Source: Streptomyces cirratus (lineage in GTDB: Bacteria; Actinomycetota; Actinomycetes; Streptomycetales; Streptomycetaceae). From it: 64,000 bases of DNA. A model generated the notes under the pieces. That model saw only the letters and a list, made by a program, of their open reading frames with translations, was not told the origin of the DNA and did no database searches. Position 1 is the first letter of the stretch; each line of letters begins with the position of its first letter. The DNA is taken from assembly GCF_014650775.1 (NCBI RefSeq), contig NZ_BMVP01000001.1:372001-436000 (forward strand), written 5' to 3'. Shown here piece by piece: positions 42,604 through 52,239 of the stretch. The translations under genes and the position numbers were made by a program.

Positions 42604-43533
42604 CTCCATGGCCTGCTGGTAGAGGCGGCCTGCCCTGTAGGACGACCTGACCAGCGGGCCGGACATCACGCCGGAGAAGCCGATCTCCTCGGCCTCCTTC
42701 GCCAGCTCCACGAACTCCGCCGGCTTCACCCAGCGCTCGACGGGGTGGTGGCGCGGCGAGGGCCGCAGGTACTGGGTGATGGTGATGAGCTCGCAGCCCG
42801 CCTCGTGGAGGTCCTTGAGCGCCTGCGTGACCTCCTCGCGCTCCTCGCCCATGCCGAGGATGAGGTTCGACTTGGTGACCAGGCCGTAGGCGCGCGCCCG
42901 GGTGATCACGTCCAGCGAGCGCTCGTAGCGGAAGCCCGGACGGATCCGCTTGAAGATGCGCGGCACCGTCTCGACGTTGTGCGCGAAGACCTCGGGACGG
43001 GAGGCGAAGACCTCCTCCAGCAGCTCCGGCACCGCGTTGAAGTCGGGGGCCAGCAGCTCGACCTTGGTGTGGCCGCCCTCGCGGCCGGCCGTCTGCTGGT
43101 GGATCTGGCGCACGGTCTCGGCGTACAGCCACGCGCCGCCGTCGGCCAGGTCGTCGCGGGCGACGCCCGTGATGGTGGCGTAGTTCAGGTCCATCGTGAC
43201 GACGGACTCGCCGACGCGGCGCGGCTCGTCGCGGTCGAGGGCCTCGGGCTTGCCGGTGTCGATCTGGCAGAAGTCACAGCGCCGGGTGCACTGGTCGCCA
43301 CCGATGAGGAAGGTGGCCTCGCGGTCCTCCCAGCATTCGTAGATGTTGGGACAGCCGGCTTCCTGGCAGACCGTGTGCAGTCCTTCGCCCTTCACCAGGG
43401 CCTGCATCTTGGTGTACTCGGGACCCATCTTCGCCCGGGTCTTGATCCACTCGGGCTTGCGCTCGATGGGGGTCTGGCTGTTACGGACCTCCAGGCGCAG
43501 CATCTTGCGTCCGTCGGGTGCGACTGCGGACAC
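42580..43533 (-). CDS. lipA: Lipoyl synthase (radical SAM)
   Basis: 317 aa. Inserts two sulfurs into protein-bound octanoyl groups to form lipoyl, needed by the E2 encoded at 31-32.8 kb. Auxiliary-cluster cysteines are in [12 protein letters not shown], the radical-SAM cluster in CTRRCDFC (CX3CX2C), and the conserved RSSYR is near the C-terminus. The gtg at 43533 with aggga upstream gives the usual start. The last six codons and stop fall in a tandem repeat, so the C-terminus has probably been altered by repeat insertion. It lies about 108 bases after lipB on the same strand. Confidence 0.94.
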   Translation of the reverse strand: MSAVAPDGRKMLRLEVRNSQTPIERKPEWIKTRAKMGPEYTKMQALVKGEGLHTVCQEAGCPNIYECWEDREATFLIGGDQCTRRCDFCQIDTGKPEALDRDEPRRVGESVVTMDLNYATITGVARDDLADGGAWLYAETVRQIHQQTAGREGGHTKVELLAPDFNAVPELLEEVFASRPEVFAHNVETVPRIFKRIRPGFRYERSLDVITRARAYGLVTKSNLILGMGEEREEVTQALKDLHEAGCELITITQYLRPSPRHHPVERWVKPAEFVELAKEAEEIGFSGVMSGPLVRSSYRAGRLYQQAMEKRSRAGA

Positions 43534-43641
43534 GACCGGCTCCCTGTGACTTCGATTCTTCGGCGTCCACCAGGGTACGCCCGTAATTTCATACGCTCTT
43601 ACGTCGGGCAACCCGGGGGCCGCCGGACCCATTCCCGGGCG

Positions 43642-44439
43642 TCAGCCGGCGGCCGGCTCTGTCTCCCGGGGCCTCAGCTCCGCCTGCTCCAGTACCTCCT
43701 TGAGGTGGCGCTCCACGACGGGCAGCACCTCGGCGATGGTGATCTCGCGGCCCAGTTCGTACGAGAGGGAGGTCACACCGGCATCCCGGATGCCGCAGGG
43801 CACGATCCGGTCGAACCAGGTGTTGTCGGGGTTCACGTTGAGGGCGAAGCCGTGCATGGTGACGCCCTTGGCGACCCGGATGCCGATGGCCGCGAGCTTG
43901 CGGTCCTCGCGGCGCTGGCCGGCGTTGGAGGGGGCGTACTCGGGGCCGTTCAGCCGGGGGTCGAACTCCTCGTCGTGGAGGCGGGGGTCGAAGTCCAGGG
44001 AGAGGCCGCCGATCCGGGGGCGCTCCTCCACCGGGTCGCCGAGCACCCACACCCCGCTGCGGCCCTCCACCCTGGTGGTCTCCAGGCCGAAGTCGGCGGC
44101 GGTGCGGATCAGGGCGTCCTCCAGGCGGCGGACGTGGGCGACGACGTCGACCGGCCGGGGCAGCTTCATGATCGGGTAGCCGACCAGCTGGCCGGGGCCG
44201 TGCCAGGTGATCTTCCCGCCCCGGTCCACGTCGACCACGGGCGTGCCGTCCAGGGGCCGCTCGCCGGCGTCGGTGCGCCGGCCGGCCGTATAGACGGGCT
44301 GGTGCTCCAGCAGCAGGCAGGTGTCCACGATCTCGTCCGCGAAGCGGGCGGAGTGGACGCGGCGCTGCTCTTCCCAGGCCTCGGTGTACTCGACGTAATC
44401 CGGCCCGAAGCCCAGATGGACAAACCGAAGGTCAGTCAC
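43642..44439 (-). CDS. lipB: Octanoyl-ACP:protein octanoyltransferase
   Basis: 265 aa. Transfers octanoyl from acyl-carrier protein to the lipoyl domains of E2 and GcvH. Motifs: [14 protein letters not shown], the [17 protein letters not shown] signature, [22 protein letters not shown] with the conserved Lys, and VPCGI with the acyl-thioester Cys. There is an insertion of about 25 residues ([21 protein letters not shown]) between the signature and the Lys motif. A gaggagg site precedes gtg 44439. It forms a pathway unit with lipA downstream. Confidence 0.94.
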   Translation of the reverse strand: MTDLRFVHLGFGPDYVEYTEAWEEQRRVHSARFADEIVDTCLLLEHQPVYTAGRRTDAGERPLDGTPVVDVDRGGKITWHGPGQLVGYPIMKLPRPVDVVAHVRRLEDALIRTAADFGLETTRVEGRSGVWVLGDPVEERPRIGGLSLDFDPRLHDEEFDPRLNGPEYAPSNAGQRREDRKLAAIGIRVAKGVTMHGFALNVNPDNTWFDRIVPCGIRDAGVTSLSYELGREITIAEVLPVVERHLKEVLEQAELRPRETEPAAG

Positions 44440-44514
44440 CGCAGCGCCTCCTCGTTGAACCTGCTGTGTGCACGTATCGCACCAGCAAGGGTACGGCGGT
44501 CCCCGCGCGGCCCC

Positions 44515-44769
44515 TCAGGGCCCCGGCTTCGGCCGCCGCCTCCCCCTGGGCGGCCGGTCCGGGTCCTCGTCGGCGCGCGGCAGCCGCCGGTGCCCCTCGG
44601 AGTGGTCGTTGACCCACCCGCACACCCCGCACGCGTACCGCCCGTCGAGCCCCGCGATGTACGTACCGCACCGGCGGCACTCGGCCTCGGTCAGCTCGGG
44701 CGCGGGCAGCGGGGCGGCGGATTCTGCGCAGTCGCCGCGGAACGGCGCCCCGGCGGTGCGGCGTGTCAT
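44515..44769 (-). CDS. Small zinc-ribbon-like protein
   Basis: 84 aa with two CxxC pairs in CRRCGTYIAGLDGRYACGVC, which would fold a small zinc ribbon, and a basic Arg/Pro-rich C-terminus (RPPRGRRRPKPGP) suited to nucleic-acid binding. TAGGCT (44777-44782, minus strand) lies 7 bases before atg 44769, so it is probably leaderless. Upstream of lipB on the same strand. Function unknown. Confidence 0.75.
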   Translation of the reverse strand: MTRRTAGAPFRGDCAESAAPLPAPELTEAECRRCGTYIAGLDGRYACGVCGWVNDHSEGHRRLPRADEDPDRPPRGRRRPKPGP

Positions 44770-44941
44770 GCCCGGCAGCCTATGCGGGCGGACCAGACCC
44801 ATCCGTAAAGGGCCCACCCGTTTGTACACACGGACGAGTGGGCGGGGCCCCGACCTGCGCGCAAGGCCGCTACCGGGTGCTAGGGCCGGCACGCGTACCC
44901 TTCGCCTCGGCCATGACGTGCCGGTCAGCGTTCGGACGCCG

Positions 44942-45946
44942 TCAGTCGTCCTCGGCGGCCGACTCGGCGAAGTACGAGCCCTCCCCGTACCCGGCGTGAA
45001 CGTCCGGGTCGTCCAACCAGGCCTCGGTCCATGCGGACGCGTCCGCCGGGTCGTCCCACATGTCGCCGTCGGCGAAGCTCCGCGGACGGCACTCCGAGCA
45101 GTCGCTGTCGGCGCACGGGGTCTCGTCATGGACCACCGCGTGGTGCTCGCGAGCCCCGGCGACCTTGGCGTCCCACGGCGTGCGCGGCGCGAAGTCCGGC
45201 ACCTCGCCGTCGTACAGCGCCTTGAGGGACTCCCTGAGCCGCGCTTGCCGTTCGGACTTGAGCCTGCTGCGGACCGAGTCCCACTGGGTGGTGTCGCACC
45301 ACCGCACAGGATCCCGTGGGAGAACCCGTGCCTTGATCAAGCTGCCGGCCTGCGGCTGCCGGCGGACAAGGTCGCGCAGAGCGCTGCTCCAGGTCGGCTC
45401 GCGGTCGCTGCCTTGCAGTCCACGGATCCCAGGCATGCCGCGCAACGTCTTCTCGTCATGGCAATTCACGCACAACAGCTGCCTGTTGAGCATCCCGCCG
45501 CCATCTCCGCTGATGTGATCGACTTCCGCTCCCGGCTCCCCGCAGCGTCGGCAGCGTCCCCCGTCCCGCTCGATCACGGCAGCCCGCTCGCTGCGGTTCG
45601 TCGACCGGTTGTACCCGCCGCGCAGGGCGAACCGCAGCTTCGAGCAGACCGCTTTCGCCTCGTTCTCGTCTCGGCCGATCCCGTACCTCAGGGCGACCGG
45701 CAGGAATTTGCCCTTGTCGATGCCGGTGCGGAGGTAGCGGACGAGCTTTGCCTGCTCCTGGCAGCCCTTGCCGCAGAACAGCATCCGGTTGGCCATGTCC
45801 AGCGTCGCGGCGCAGTTCGCGCAGTGGTCCTCGCGGAACATGCCGGGTTCCGGCGGCTTGTCCCGGTCCAGGGACGCGGCGAATCCACGCCGGCACCCGG
45901 TCGGTGGCGTCACGGCGCTCGGGGGTGACGGGCGGAGAGGAGTCAT
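44942..45946 (-). CDS. HNH endonuclease-like protein with N-terminal zinc finger
   Basis: 334 aa. Residues about 42-75 hold a CANCAATLDMANRMLFCGKGC zinc-finger-like segment (given here by its cysteines: CxxC then CxxxC). The HNH nuclease core (about 130-170) is RDGGRCRRCG, VDHISGDGGG, LLCVNCHDEKT: two CxxC zinc knuckles around the HNH-like residues. The C-terminal 150 residues are acidic and unassigned. The gene is a single unit with slightly lower GC than its neighbours, suggesting an accessory acquisition. No methylase or other defence partner is adjacent. The N-terminal start (45946) lacks a clear ribosome-binding site and a later Met is possible. Confidence 0.78.
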   Translation of the reverse strand: MTPLRPSPPSAVTPPTGCRRGFAASLDRDKPPEPGMFREDHCANCAATLDMANRMLFCGKGCQEQAKLVRYLRTGIDKGKFLPVALRYGIGRDENEAKAVCSKLRFALRGGYNRSTNRSERAAVIERDGGRCRRCGEPGAEVDHISGDGGGMLNRQLLCVNCHDEKTLRGMPGIRGLQGSDREPTWSSALRDLVRRQPQAGSLIKARVLPRDPVRWCDTTQWDSVRSRLKSERQARLRESLKALYDGEVPDFAPRTPWDAKVAGAREHHAVVHDETPCADSDCSECRPRSFADGDMWDDPADASAWTEAWLDDPDVHAGYGEGSYFAESAAEDD

Positions 45947-46120
45947 ATTGGCTGCTTGGATACTTCCTGGTCACGTGGGTTTGTCCACCCTCAGGGGCGT
46001 TCTGCACACGATCGGATGAATGTGGGACAGAGCGGGCGGTACGGGCGGAGTTCGTCGCTACATTCACGCCGTTCACAGGGCCGGTGACTCCGGTCCGTCA
46101 CGTCAGGAACCGTGGAGCCG

Positions 46121-47557
46121 ATGACGGAACGACCTGCCCAGCGTGTCCCCAACCGGCAGCTCGCGGCGCTGATCGCCGAAGCCGGGTTCTCCAACGCCGG
46201 GCTCGCCCGCCGCGTCGACCAGCTCGGCCTGGAGCACGGTCTCGATCTGCGGTACGACAAGACCTCCGTGACCCGCTGGCTGCGCGGGCAGCAGCCGCGC
46301 GGGACCACCCCCGCGCTGATCGCGGAGGTCTTCACCCGGCGCCTGGGGCGGCGGCTGTCGGCGCAGGACCTGGGGCTGGACGCGTGCGCGCCCGTCTACG
46401 CGGGGCTGGAGTTCGCGGCCACCCCCGAGGAGGCCGTCGACATCGCGAGCGGGCTGTGGCGCAAGGACTCCGGTTCCCACGCCGAGCTGCGCAAGATCGC
46501 CTTCACCCCCGCCGGGCTGGTCGTCCCCAGCCGGGACTGGCTGATCGGCCGCGCCGACGAGCGGGTCGGGCGGGGCGTGGAGGCCGCCGCCCGCGTCCCG
46601 CTGCAGGGCCGCACCACGGTGCCGCGGCAGCGGCAGGTCGACCGCGGGCCCGGGCAGCGCGTGACGGGCGGTGACATCGCGGCCCTGCGCTCGGTGAGCG
46701 AACTGTTCCGGACGCTGGACCACGCCTACGGCGGCGGGCACGCCCGCCAGGCCCTGGTGCGGTACCTGGAGCACGAGGCGGAGCCCATGCTCCGCGGGAC
46801 CTACGGGGAGACCACCGGGCGGCGGCTGTTCGCCGCCGCCGCCGATCTGACCCGGCTCGCGGGCTGGACCTCGTACGACATCGCCGCCCACGGGCTGGCC
46901 CAGCGGTACTTCGTGCAGGCACTGCGCCTCGCGCAGGCCGCCGGGGACCGGCCGTACGGCTCGTACGTGCTGGTCACGATGAGCCGGCAGGCCGTCTACC
47001 TCGGCCACGGGCGGGAGGCGGTGCAGTTGGCCAGGGTCGCCCAGCAGGGCGTGGGTTCGGGGCCGCCGCCGGTGGTGCAGGCGCTGCTGCACTCGGCGGA
47101 GGCGCGCGGGCACGCGGTGCTCGGCGAGGTACGCGCCGCGACGGCCTCGCTGGTGCGGGCCGAACGGGCGCTGGGGGCGGCCCGCCCGGGGGACGACGTA
47201 CCGCCCTGGGCGCGGGACTTCGACGAGGCGCAGCTCGCCGACGAGTTCGGGCACTGCCACCGGGACCTCCAGCAGTACCGGGCCTCGGCGCAGCACGCCG
47301 AGCGCTCCCTCCAGCTGCGGGCTCCCGCCTACGCGCGCTCGCGGCTGTTCTGCCGGGTGGTGCTGGCGACGGCCCGGCTGGGGCTCGGTGAGCTGGACCA
47401 GGCGTGCGCGCTCGGCGCGGAGGCGGCGCAGCAGGCGATGGAGATGCGCTCGGTGCGCGCGGTGGAGTACGTACGCGACTTCGAGCGGCGGCTGGAGCCG
47501 TACCGGGACGCCCAGGCGGTACGGACCTACCGGGACCGGGTCGCGGCGCTGGCGTGA
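46121..47557 (+). CDS. NsdA-like regulator (HTH plus TPR-type helices)
   Basis: 478 aa. The N-terminal part (about residues 8-60) is an HTH-like region, VPNRQLAALIAEAGFSNAGLARRVDQLG with KTSVTRWLRGQQPRG. The rest is helical with repeated Ala-rich TPR-like pairs, for example LAQRYFVQALRLAQAAGD, YLGHGREAVQLARVAQ and LGELDQACALGAEAA. This architecture is that of Streptomyces NsdA-type proteins, negative regulators of differentiation and antibiotic production. Start atg 46121; the gtg three codons earlier (46112) is possible. Whether it is the true NsdA orthologue or a paralogue needs alignment. Confidence 0.82.
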   Translation: MTERPAQRVPNRQLAALIAEAGFSNAGLARRVDQLGLEHGLDLRYDKTSVTRWLRGQQPRGTTPALIAEVFTRRLGRRLSAQDLGLDACAPVYAGLEFAATPEEAVDIASGLWRKDSGSHAELRKIAFTPAGLVVPSRDWLIGRADERVGRGVEAAARVPLQGRTTVPRQRQVDRGPGQRVTGGDIAALRSVSELFRTLDHAYGGGHARQALVRYLEHEAEPMLRGTYGETTGRRLFAAAADLTRLAGWTSYDIAAHGLAQRYFVQALRLAQAAGDRPYGSYVLVTMSRQAVYLGHGREAVQLARVAQQGVGSGPPPVVQALLHSAEARGHAVLGEVRAATASLVRAERALGAARPGDDVPPWARDFDEAQLADEFGHCHRDLQQYRASAQHAERSLQLRAPAYARSRLFCRVVLATARLGLGELDQACALGAEAAQQAMEMRSVRAVEYVRDFERRLEPYRDAQAVRTYRDRVAALA

Positions 47558-47585
47558 GCCGCGACCCGGCGGGGCGCCGCGGGGT

Positions 47586-48848
47586 TCAGGCCGCCGCCCG
47601 CAGCGGGTGCTCGGTCGCGGCGGGTACCGGGATGCCGAAGTCGCGCAGGACGGCGGCGGCGGCGCGGCGGGCGGAGTGCAGGGCGCCCTGGACGGTGTTG
47701 GAGTCCCGGTGGTCCCCGCACACGTACAGCCCGGCGAGTACCCGTACCGGGCGCCGCATGTCGTACGGCGGCGGCATGGCGGGTACCGCCTCCGGGGTGT
47801 GGTGGACGGCGAGCAGTTCCCAGTCCCGGGTCGAGGTCTCGTAGAGCCGGGCCAGGCGGGAGGCGACCGTCCGCGGGGGCGGCGGCGGTCCGTGCACGGT
47901 GGTGGTGACCAGGCTCCGCCCGGCCGGGGCGCGCGTCGGGTCGACCGCGCTCATCACGGTGGTGTGGGCGACGGGCCACTTCGGGTCGGCGTCCAGGAGC
48001 AGCGAGCCGTCCCAGGGCAGGGCGGCGGGCGTCGCGTGGTGCAGGACGGTGACCTCGTGGAAGTCGGGCACCCGCAGCCCGGGCAGCAGCCCGGCGGCGG
48101 CCCGGGCGCCGGTGGCGAGGACGGCGGAGCGGCAGCCGAAGTCCCCGTGCTGCTCGGTGGTGACCAGGTTGGTCGCCACCGACCGGACGCGGACCCCGGT
48201 GCGTACGGTGCCGGGCGGCAGGGCCGCGGCGAGCAGGGCGGGCAGGGTCGCCGCGCCGCCCTCGGGCACGGCCAGCCGGCCCCGGGCGAAGCCTCGCAGG
48301 GCGAGGTCGGCGACGCGGCTGGAGGTGGTGAGGTCCGGGTCGCGCAGCAGGGCGGCCAGGAGCGGGCGCAGCACGCCGTTCAGGGTGCGCGGGGGCAGGC
48401 CGCGCGAGGTGAGGGCGGCGAGGGCGGTGCGTTCGGGCCGGGCGAGCAGGCGTTCCTCGGGCTGGGCGGCGAGCCGGGCGAGGGCCGCGCTGAGCCGGGC
48501 CTGGTCGAGGGAGCCGCTGGCCAGGGCGCGGGCGGGGGTGAGGGCCCCGGCGCGCTGCTGCCTGCCGTCGGCGCCGTGGACGAGGACGCCGGGCGCGAAG
48601 GTGCGCAGGGTGAGGGCCTCCAGGCCCGGGGTGCGGGCGGGTTCGGTGTACGAGGTGTTCAGGAGCTGGCCGACCCGGTCGAGCCGGAATCCGTCGGCCG
48701 ACTCGGTGGCCATGCGGCCGCCGGGGTCGTCGGCGGACTCCAGCACGGTGACGGTGACCCCCTGGGCGATCAGGTGCTGTGCGGCCGCGAGTCCTGAGAC
48801 TCCGGCTCCTACGATGACGACGTCCGCATGGTGTGCGCTGCTGAGCAC
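47586..48848 (-). CDS. FAD-dependent amine-oxidase/protoporphyrinogen-oxidase-like flavoprotein
   Basis: 420 aa. The FAD-binding fold is plain: DVVIVGAGVSGLAAAQHLIAQG then VLESADDPGGRMATES, as in amine oxidases, HemY and carotenoid desaturases. A C-terminal FAD motif LAGLYVCGDHRDSNTVQGALHSARRAA closes the fold. The middle, Arg/Ala-rich substrate region is not diagnostic. A ggggagggg site supports gtg 48848. It stands alone and its substrate is unknown. Confidence 0.88.
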   Translation of the reverse strand: MLSSAHHADVVIVGAGVSGLAAAQHLIAQGVTVTVLESADDPGGRMATESADGFRLDRVGQLLNTSYTEPARTPGLEALTLRTFAPGVLVHGADGRQQRAGALTPARALASGSLDQARLSAALARLAAQPEERLLARPERTALAALTSRGLPPRTLNGVLRPLLAALLRDPDLTTSSRVADLALRGFARGRLAVPEGGAATLPALLAAALPPGTVRTGVRVRSVATNLVTTEQHGDFGCRSAVLATGARAAAGLLPGLRVPDFHEVTVLHHATPAALPWDGSLLLDADPKWPVAHTTVMSAVDPTRAPAGRSLVTTTVHGPPPPPRTVASRLARLYETSTRDWELLAVHHTPEAVPAMPPPYDMRRPVRVLAGLYVCGDHRDSNTVQGALHSARRAAAAVLRDFGIPVPAATEHPLRAAA

Positions 48849-49031
48849 GTGCCCCTCCCCGAGGTCGGCGCGGCTGTGTGGGGTCCTCCTTCCCCACTCC
48901 GGCTACAGCAGAACCCAAGTCGTGTGGGGTATTGCGCACAACTCCGGTCGCATGACGGTCGCATGTGGGTCACGAACGGTCGCACATGGACGGTCGGCGC
49001 TCCCCCGGACCGCCGGGAACGGGCTCCGGGC

Positions 49032-49925
49032 CTACCCGGCCAGGGCCGCGCGGATCGCATCGTCGATGTCCGGGTGGCGGAAGACGAAACCGGACTCCAG
49101 CAGGCGGGTGGGCCGCACCCGCTGGCTGCCGAGCACGTCCTGGGCGAACTCCCCGAGCAACACGCGCATCGCCGGGGCCGGGATGGCGAACACGGCCGGG
49201 CGGCGCAGGACGCGGCCCATGGCGGCGGTGACCTCACGGTTCGTCAGCGGCTCGGGGGCGGTGAGGTTGACGGGGCCGGTGAGGTCCGGGGTGTCGATGA
49301 GGTGGCGCAGGGCGGCGACCTCGTCGTGCATGGAGATGTGCGACCAGTACTGGCGGCCGTCGCCGAGCCGGCCGCCGAGTCCGGCGCGGAAGACCGGGAA
49401 GAGCTTGCCCCAGGCCCCGCCCTCGGCGGAGACGACCAGGCCGGTACGGGCGAACACGGTACGGATCCCGGCGGCCCGGGCGGGCGCGGCGGCGGCCTCC
49501 CACTCCACGCACACCGAGGGCAGGAACCCCTCCCCCGCCGGGGCGTCCTCGTCGACGGTGCGGTCGGCGGTGTCGCCGTAGTAGCCGACGGCGCTCCCGC
49601 TGACGAGTACGGCCGGGGGCTCCTCCATCGCCGCGACGGCCCGGGCGATGGTGGCGGTGCCGAGCACGCGGCTGTCGCGGATCTCCCGCTTGTACGCGGC
49701 CGTCCAGCGGCGGTCCCCGACCCCGGCGCCGGCCAGGTGCACGACGGCCGCGCAGCCGGCCAGCCCGACCGGGTCCACGTATCCCCCGGCGGGATCCCAC
49801 ACCGCCTCCCCGTCCCGTGCGGCGGCCCGCCGCACGAGCCGCACGACCTGGTGGCCGTCGGCCAGCAGGTCCCGCACGAGGGCACGACCGATGAGCCCGC
49901 TTGATCCGGTGACGGCGATTCGCAT
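49032..49925 (-). CDS. TIGR01777-family NAD-dependent epimerase-like protein
   Basis: 297-aa extended SDR. The Rossmann motif MRIAVTGSSGLIGRALVRDLL is at the very N-terminus, followed by VVHLAGAGVGDRRWTAAYKREIRDSR (in parts) and VSGSAVGYYGD with the family Tyr-Gly-Asp. It ends with the DUF1731 C-terminal segment (about 240-295): FAIPAPAMRVLLGEF, GSQRVRPTRLLESGF, FRHPDIDDAI. This matches the YfcH/TIGR01777 family, linked in other bacteria to cell division or lipoic-acid genes. Reaction unknown. Confidence 0.92.
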   Translation of the reverse strand: MRIAVTGSSGLIGRALVRDLLADGHQVVRLVRRAAARDGEAVWDPAGGYVDPVGLAGCAAVVHLAGAGVGDRRWTAAYKREIRDSRVLGTATIARAVAAMEEPPAVLVSGSAVGYYGDTADRTVDEDAPAGEGFLPSVCVEWEAAAAPARAAGIRTVFARTGLVVSAEGGAWGKLFPVFRAGLGGRLGDGRQYWSHISMHDEVAALRHLIDTPDLTGPVNLTAPEPLTNREVTAAMGRVLRRPAVFAIPAPAMRVLLGEFAQDVLGSQRVRPTRLLESGFVFRHPDIDDAIRAALAG

Positions 49926-49966
49926 GGGCCCAGTGTGCGGGACCCGCCGGCCGGCGGGCCGGGGGG

Positions 49967-50668
49967 TCAGGCCGTGTCGCCCAGGAGGGTTCCCACCGCG
50001 TAGGTGACGGCCATGGCCAGGGCGCCGCCGAGCACGTTGCGGAGCACGGCGCGGCCCGGCGGGGCGCCGCCCAGGCGGGCGCCGGCGGCTCCGCACAGCA
50101 TCAGTGCCGTCAGTACGGCCGCCACCGTGACCGGCACCCTCGCCGAAGGCCCCGGCAGGACGATGGCGAGCAACGGCAGCACCGCCCCCACCGTGAAGGC
50201 GATCAGACTGGCCCATGCCGCGTGCCAAGGGTTCACCAGCTCGTCCGGGTCGATCCCCAGCTCCACCCGTGCGTGCGCCCGCAACGCGTCCCGCTCCGTC
50301 AGCTGCACCGCCGCCTCCCGGGCCAGCTCCCGGCTCAGCCCCCGCTCCACCAGCAGCTCGGTCAGTTCCTCCAGCTCCGCGTCCGGCTCCTGCGCCAGTT
50401 CCCGGCGCTCCACCTCCAGCGCGGCCTGCTCGGAGTCCCGCTGGGAGCTGACCGACACGTACTCCCCCGCCGCCATCGACAGCGAGCCGGCCAGCAGTCC
50501 GGCCACGCCTGCCGCCAGGATCGTCTCCCACGCGGTCGTCGCCCCGGCCACCCCCACCACCAGGCCCGCCGTGGAGATGATCCCGTCGTTGGCGCCCAGT
50601 ACCCCCGCGCGCAGCCAGTTCAGCCGGGTGCTGATCGCCCCGCTGCGGGTGTCCGCCGTTTCCGTCAC
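49967..50668 (-). CDS. VIT1/CCC1-family membrane transporter
   Basis: 233 aa with about five membrane helices. The first helix contains the family signature GVLGANDGIISTAGLVVGVAGA, followed by AGLLAGSLSMAAGEYVSVSSQRD. A cytosolic acidic helical segment (LEVERRELAQEPDAELEEL) that in VIT proteins helps bind metal follows, and three C-terminal helices complete the fold. Members transport Fe(II) or Mn(II). I take gtg 50668 (MTETADTRSG); a gtg 12 codons upstream is possible. Confidence 0.88.
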   Translation of the reverse strand: MTETADTRSGAISTRLNWLRAGVLGANDGIISTAGLVVGVAGATTAWETILAAGVAGLLAGSLSMAAGEYVSVSSQRDSEQAALEVERRELAQEPDAELEELTELLVERGLSRELAREAAVQLTERDALRAHARVELGIDPDELVNPWHAAWASLIAFTVGAVLPLLAIVLPGPSARVPVTVAAVLTALMLCGAAGARLGGAPPGRAVLRNVLGGALAMAVTYAVGTLLGDTA

Positions 50669-50747
50669 GGGGCCACTGTGGGGCGTCGACGCGTTCGGGG
50701 CCACCCGGCGTGCGGGGGCCGGTCGCCGGAGCCAGGGTGGAGGGGTG

Positions 50748-51842
50748 ATGCACGGACGCGAGGAGCCCGGCTGGCTACGGGGTGCGCCGCCACCGCGCTG
50801 GGCCCGGGCCGCGCCCCTGGTGGCCCTGGTGGTGCTGACCTGCGTCCAGTGGCTGACCCCCGGCGTCGCGGAGCTCGGCTATTTCCTGGCCGCGCTTCCG
50901 GCCGTGGCGGCCTTCTCCTACGGGGCTCCCGGAACGGCCGCCTTCGCGGTCGTGGTCCTGGTGCTGCTCGGCTACCACCGGCTGGGCGTGGGGCACGCCC
51001 GCGGGGCCGACCTGGCCACCGTCGCCACCGTCGGCCTGCTCAGCGTGGTGATCGCCTGGGTCCGGCGCCGGCGGGACGCCCAGCTGGTCAGTGTCCGTAC
51101 CGTCGCCGAGGCGGCGCAGCTGGCGCTGCTGCCCCCAGTACCGGAACGTGTGGGCCGGGTGCGCTGCGACGGCCTCTACCGGGCGGCCCAGCGCGGCACG
51201 CTGGTCGGCGGCGACCTGTTCGACGTACGGGCCGGGCCGTTCGGGGTGCGGGCGGTGGTGGGCGACGTACAGGGGCACGGGCTGGCCGCGGTCGGGACCG
51301 TGGCCGCCCTGCTGGGCGCCTTCCGGGAGGCGGTGCTCGACGATCCCGGGCTGGAGGCGGTCGCGGCCCGGCTGGACCGGCGGCTGGTGCAGGACGCGAC
51401 GAGCGGTGGCGAGAAGCACACGGAACTGTTCACGACGGCGGTACTGCTGGAGTTCCCGCCGGAACGGGACGTGGTGCGGATCGTCTCCTGCGGGCACCCT
51501 CCGGTGCTGCTGCTCCGTGACTTCGTCGCCTGCGAGCTGGCCGCCGAGCCCGGCCCTCCGCTGGGTCTGGGGCTCATGGACCCGGCGCCCCCACGGCTCA
51601 CGGAGGTACCGCTGCTGCCGGGCGACCGGCTGATCGTGCACACCGACGGGGTGACGGAGGCGCGGGACGCCGCCGGGCACTTCTATCCGCTGGCCCAGCG
51701 GGTCCCGGTGCTGGTGAAGGACCCGCAGGGGCTGCCGCGCGCGGTGTGGCAGGACCTGCTGGCCTTCACGGAGGGCGGCCCGCGCGACGACGTGGCGGTG
51801 CTGGTGCTGTCGGCGGCGGGGGCCGGTGCGGCGCCGAAGTAG
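50748..51842 (+). CDS. SpoIIE-type (PP2C) membrane serine phosphatase
   Basis: 364 aa. Three or four membrane helices (about residues 22-105) are followed directly by the phosphatase domain (about 125-355): VGGDLFD, VVGDVQGHGLAAV, ELFTTAVLLEF, IVSCGHPPVLLL, IVHTDGVTEARD and GGPRDDVAVLVL carry the Mn-binding aspartates. There is no PAS or GAF sensor and no anti-sigma kinase domain, unlike many Streptomyces relatives. It probably dephosphorylates an anti-sigma-factor antagonist. ggaggggtg precedes atg 50748. Confidence 0.9.
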   Translation: MHGREEPGWLRGAPPPRWARAAPLVALVVLTCVQWLTPGVAELGYFLAALPAVAAFSYGAPGTAAFAVVVLVLLGYHRLGVGHARGADLATVATVGLLSVVIAWVRRRRDAQLVSVRTVAEAAQLALLPPVPERVGRVRCDGLYRAAQRGTLVGGDLFDVRAGPFGVRAVVGDVQGHGLAAVGTVAALLGAFREAVLDDPGLEAVAARLDRRLVQDATSGGEKHTELFTTAVLLEFPPERDVVRIVSCGHPPVLLLRDFVACELAAEPGPPLGLGLMDPAPPRLTEVPLLPGDRLIVHTDGVTEARDAAGHFYPLAQRVPVLVKDPQGLPRAVWQDLLAFTEGGPRDDVAVLVLSAAGAGAAPK

Positions 51843-51877
51843 CCGGCGCCGCACCGGTCGTCCCCGCCGCCGGAGGA

Positions 51878-52132
51878 TCAGCCGCCGTCGCGGATGAAGG
51901 AGCGCACCATCCGGCAGGTGGTGTTGGACGGGCGGTGGATGCCCACCCGGACCGCCATGGTCCGTATCTTGCGGTTGGTGGCGCGCTTGGCGTCGTAGGT
52001 CCCCGTGTCGAGCAGGGATATCGCCAGCCGCATCGCCTTGAGACGGCGGTTGTGGCTCTCGTACCACTCGCGCGGCAGCCCGGCCGGCAGTGGCTTCCTC
52101 TTGGGCATCGAAATGATCGCGGCAGCGGCCAT
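51878..52132 (-). CDS. Small basic conserved protein
   Basis: 84 aa, strongly basic, mostly helical: KRKPLPAGLPREWYESHNRRLKAMRL (in parts), DTGTYDAKRATNRKIRTMAVRVG. gggagg lies 7 bases before atg 52132, which decides the start; the inner Met at codon 9 has no ribosome-binding site. The upstream 100 bases are locally AT-richer than the window. It is divergent from the arsC-like gene. It could bind nucleic acid given its charge; no family known to me. Confidence 0.72.
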   Translation of the reverse strand: MAAAAIISMPKRKPLPAGLPREWYESHNRRLKAMRLAISLLDTGTYDAKRATNRKIRTMAVRVGIHRPSNTTCRMVRSFIRDGG

Positions 52133-52226
52133 CTACAGCCTCCCAAACGGTAGTTGGCTTCCTGTCGTGCTCCCTCGATTTTACGGGGGCCCACTGACAA
52201 TCGGCCCTGGCCAGACGGCGCCTGGC

Positions 52227-52239
52227 TACGCTGGGAGGC
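52227..52239 (+). promoter_or_regulatory. Leaderless-type promoter -10 of the ArsC-like gene
   Basis: TACGCT (52227-52232) is 7 bases before atg 52240. A gggagg lies between them, too close to the transcription start to work as a ribosome-binding site. Confidence 0.5.

Noticed and set aside
44785-44941. tRNA-like GC-rich stretch between the zinc-ribbon and HNH genes
   Set aside because: No cloverleaf, T-loop or CCA-like end could be folded; a gcccac/gtgggc hairpin explains the pairing.
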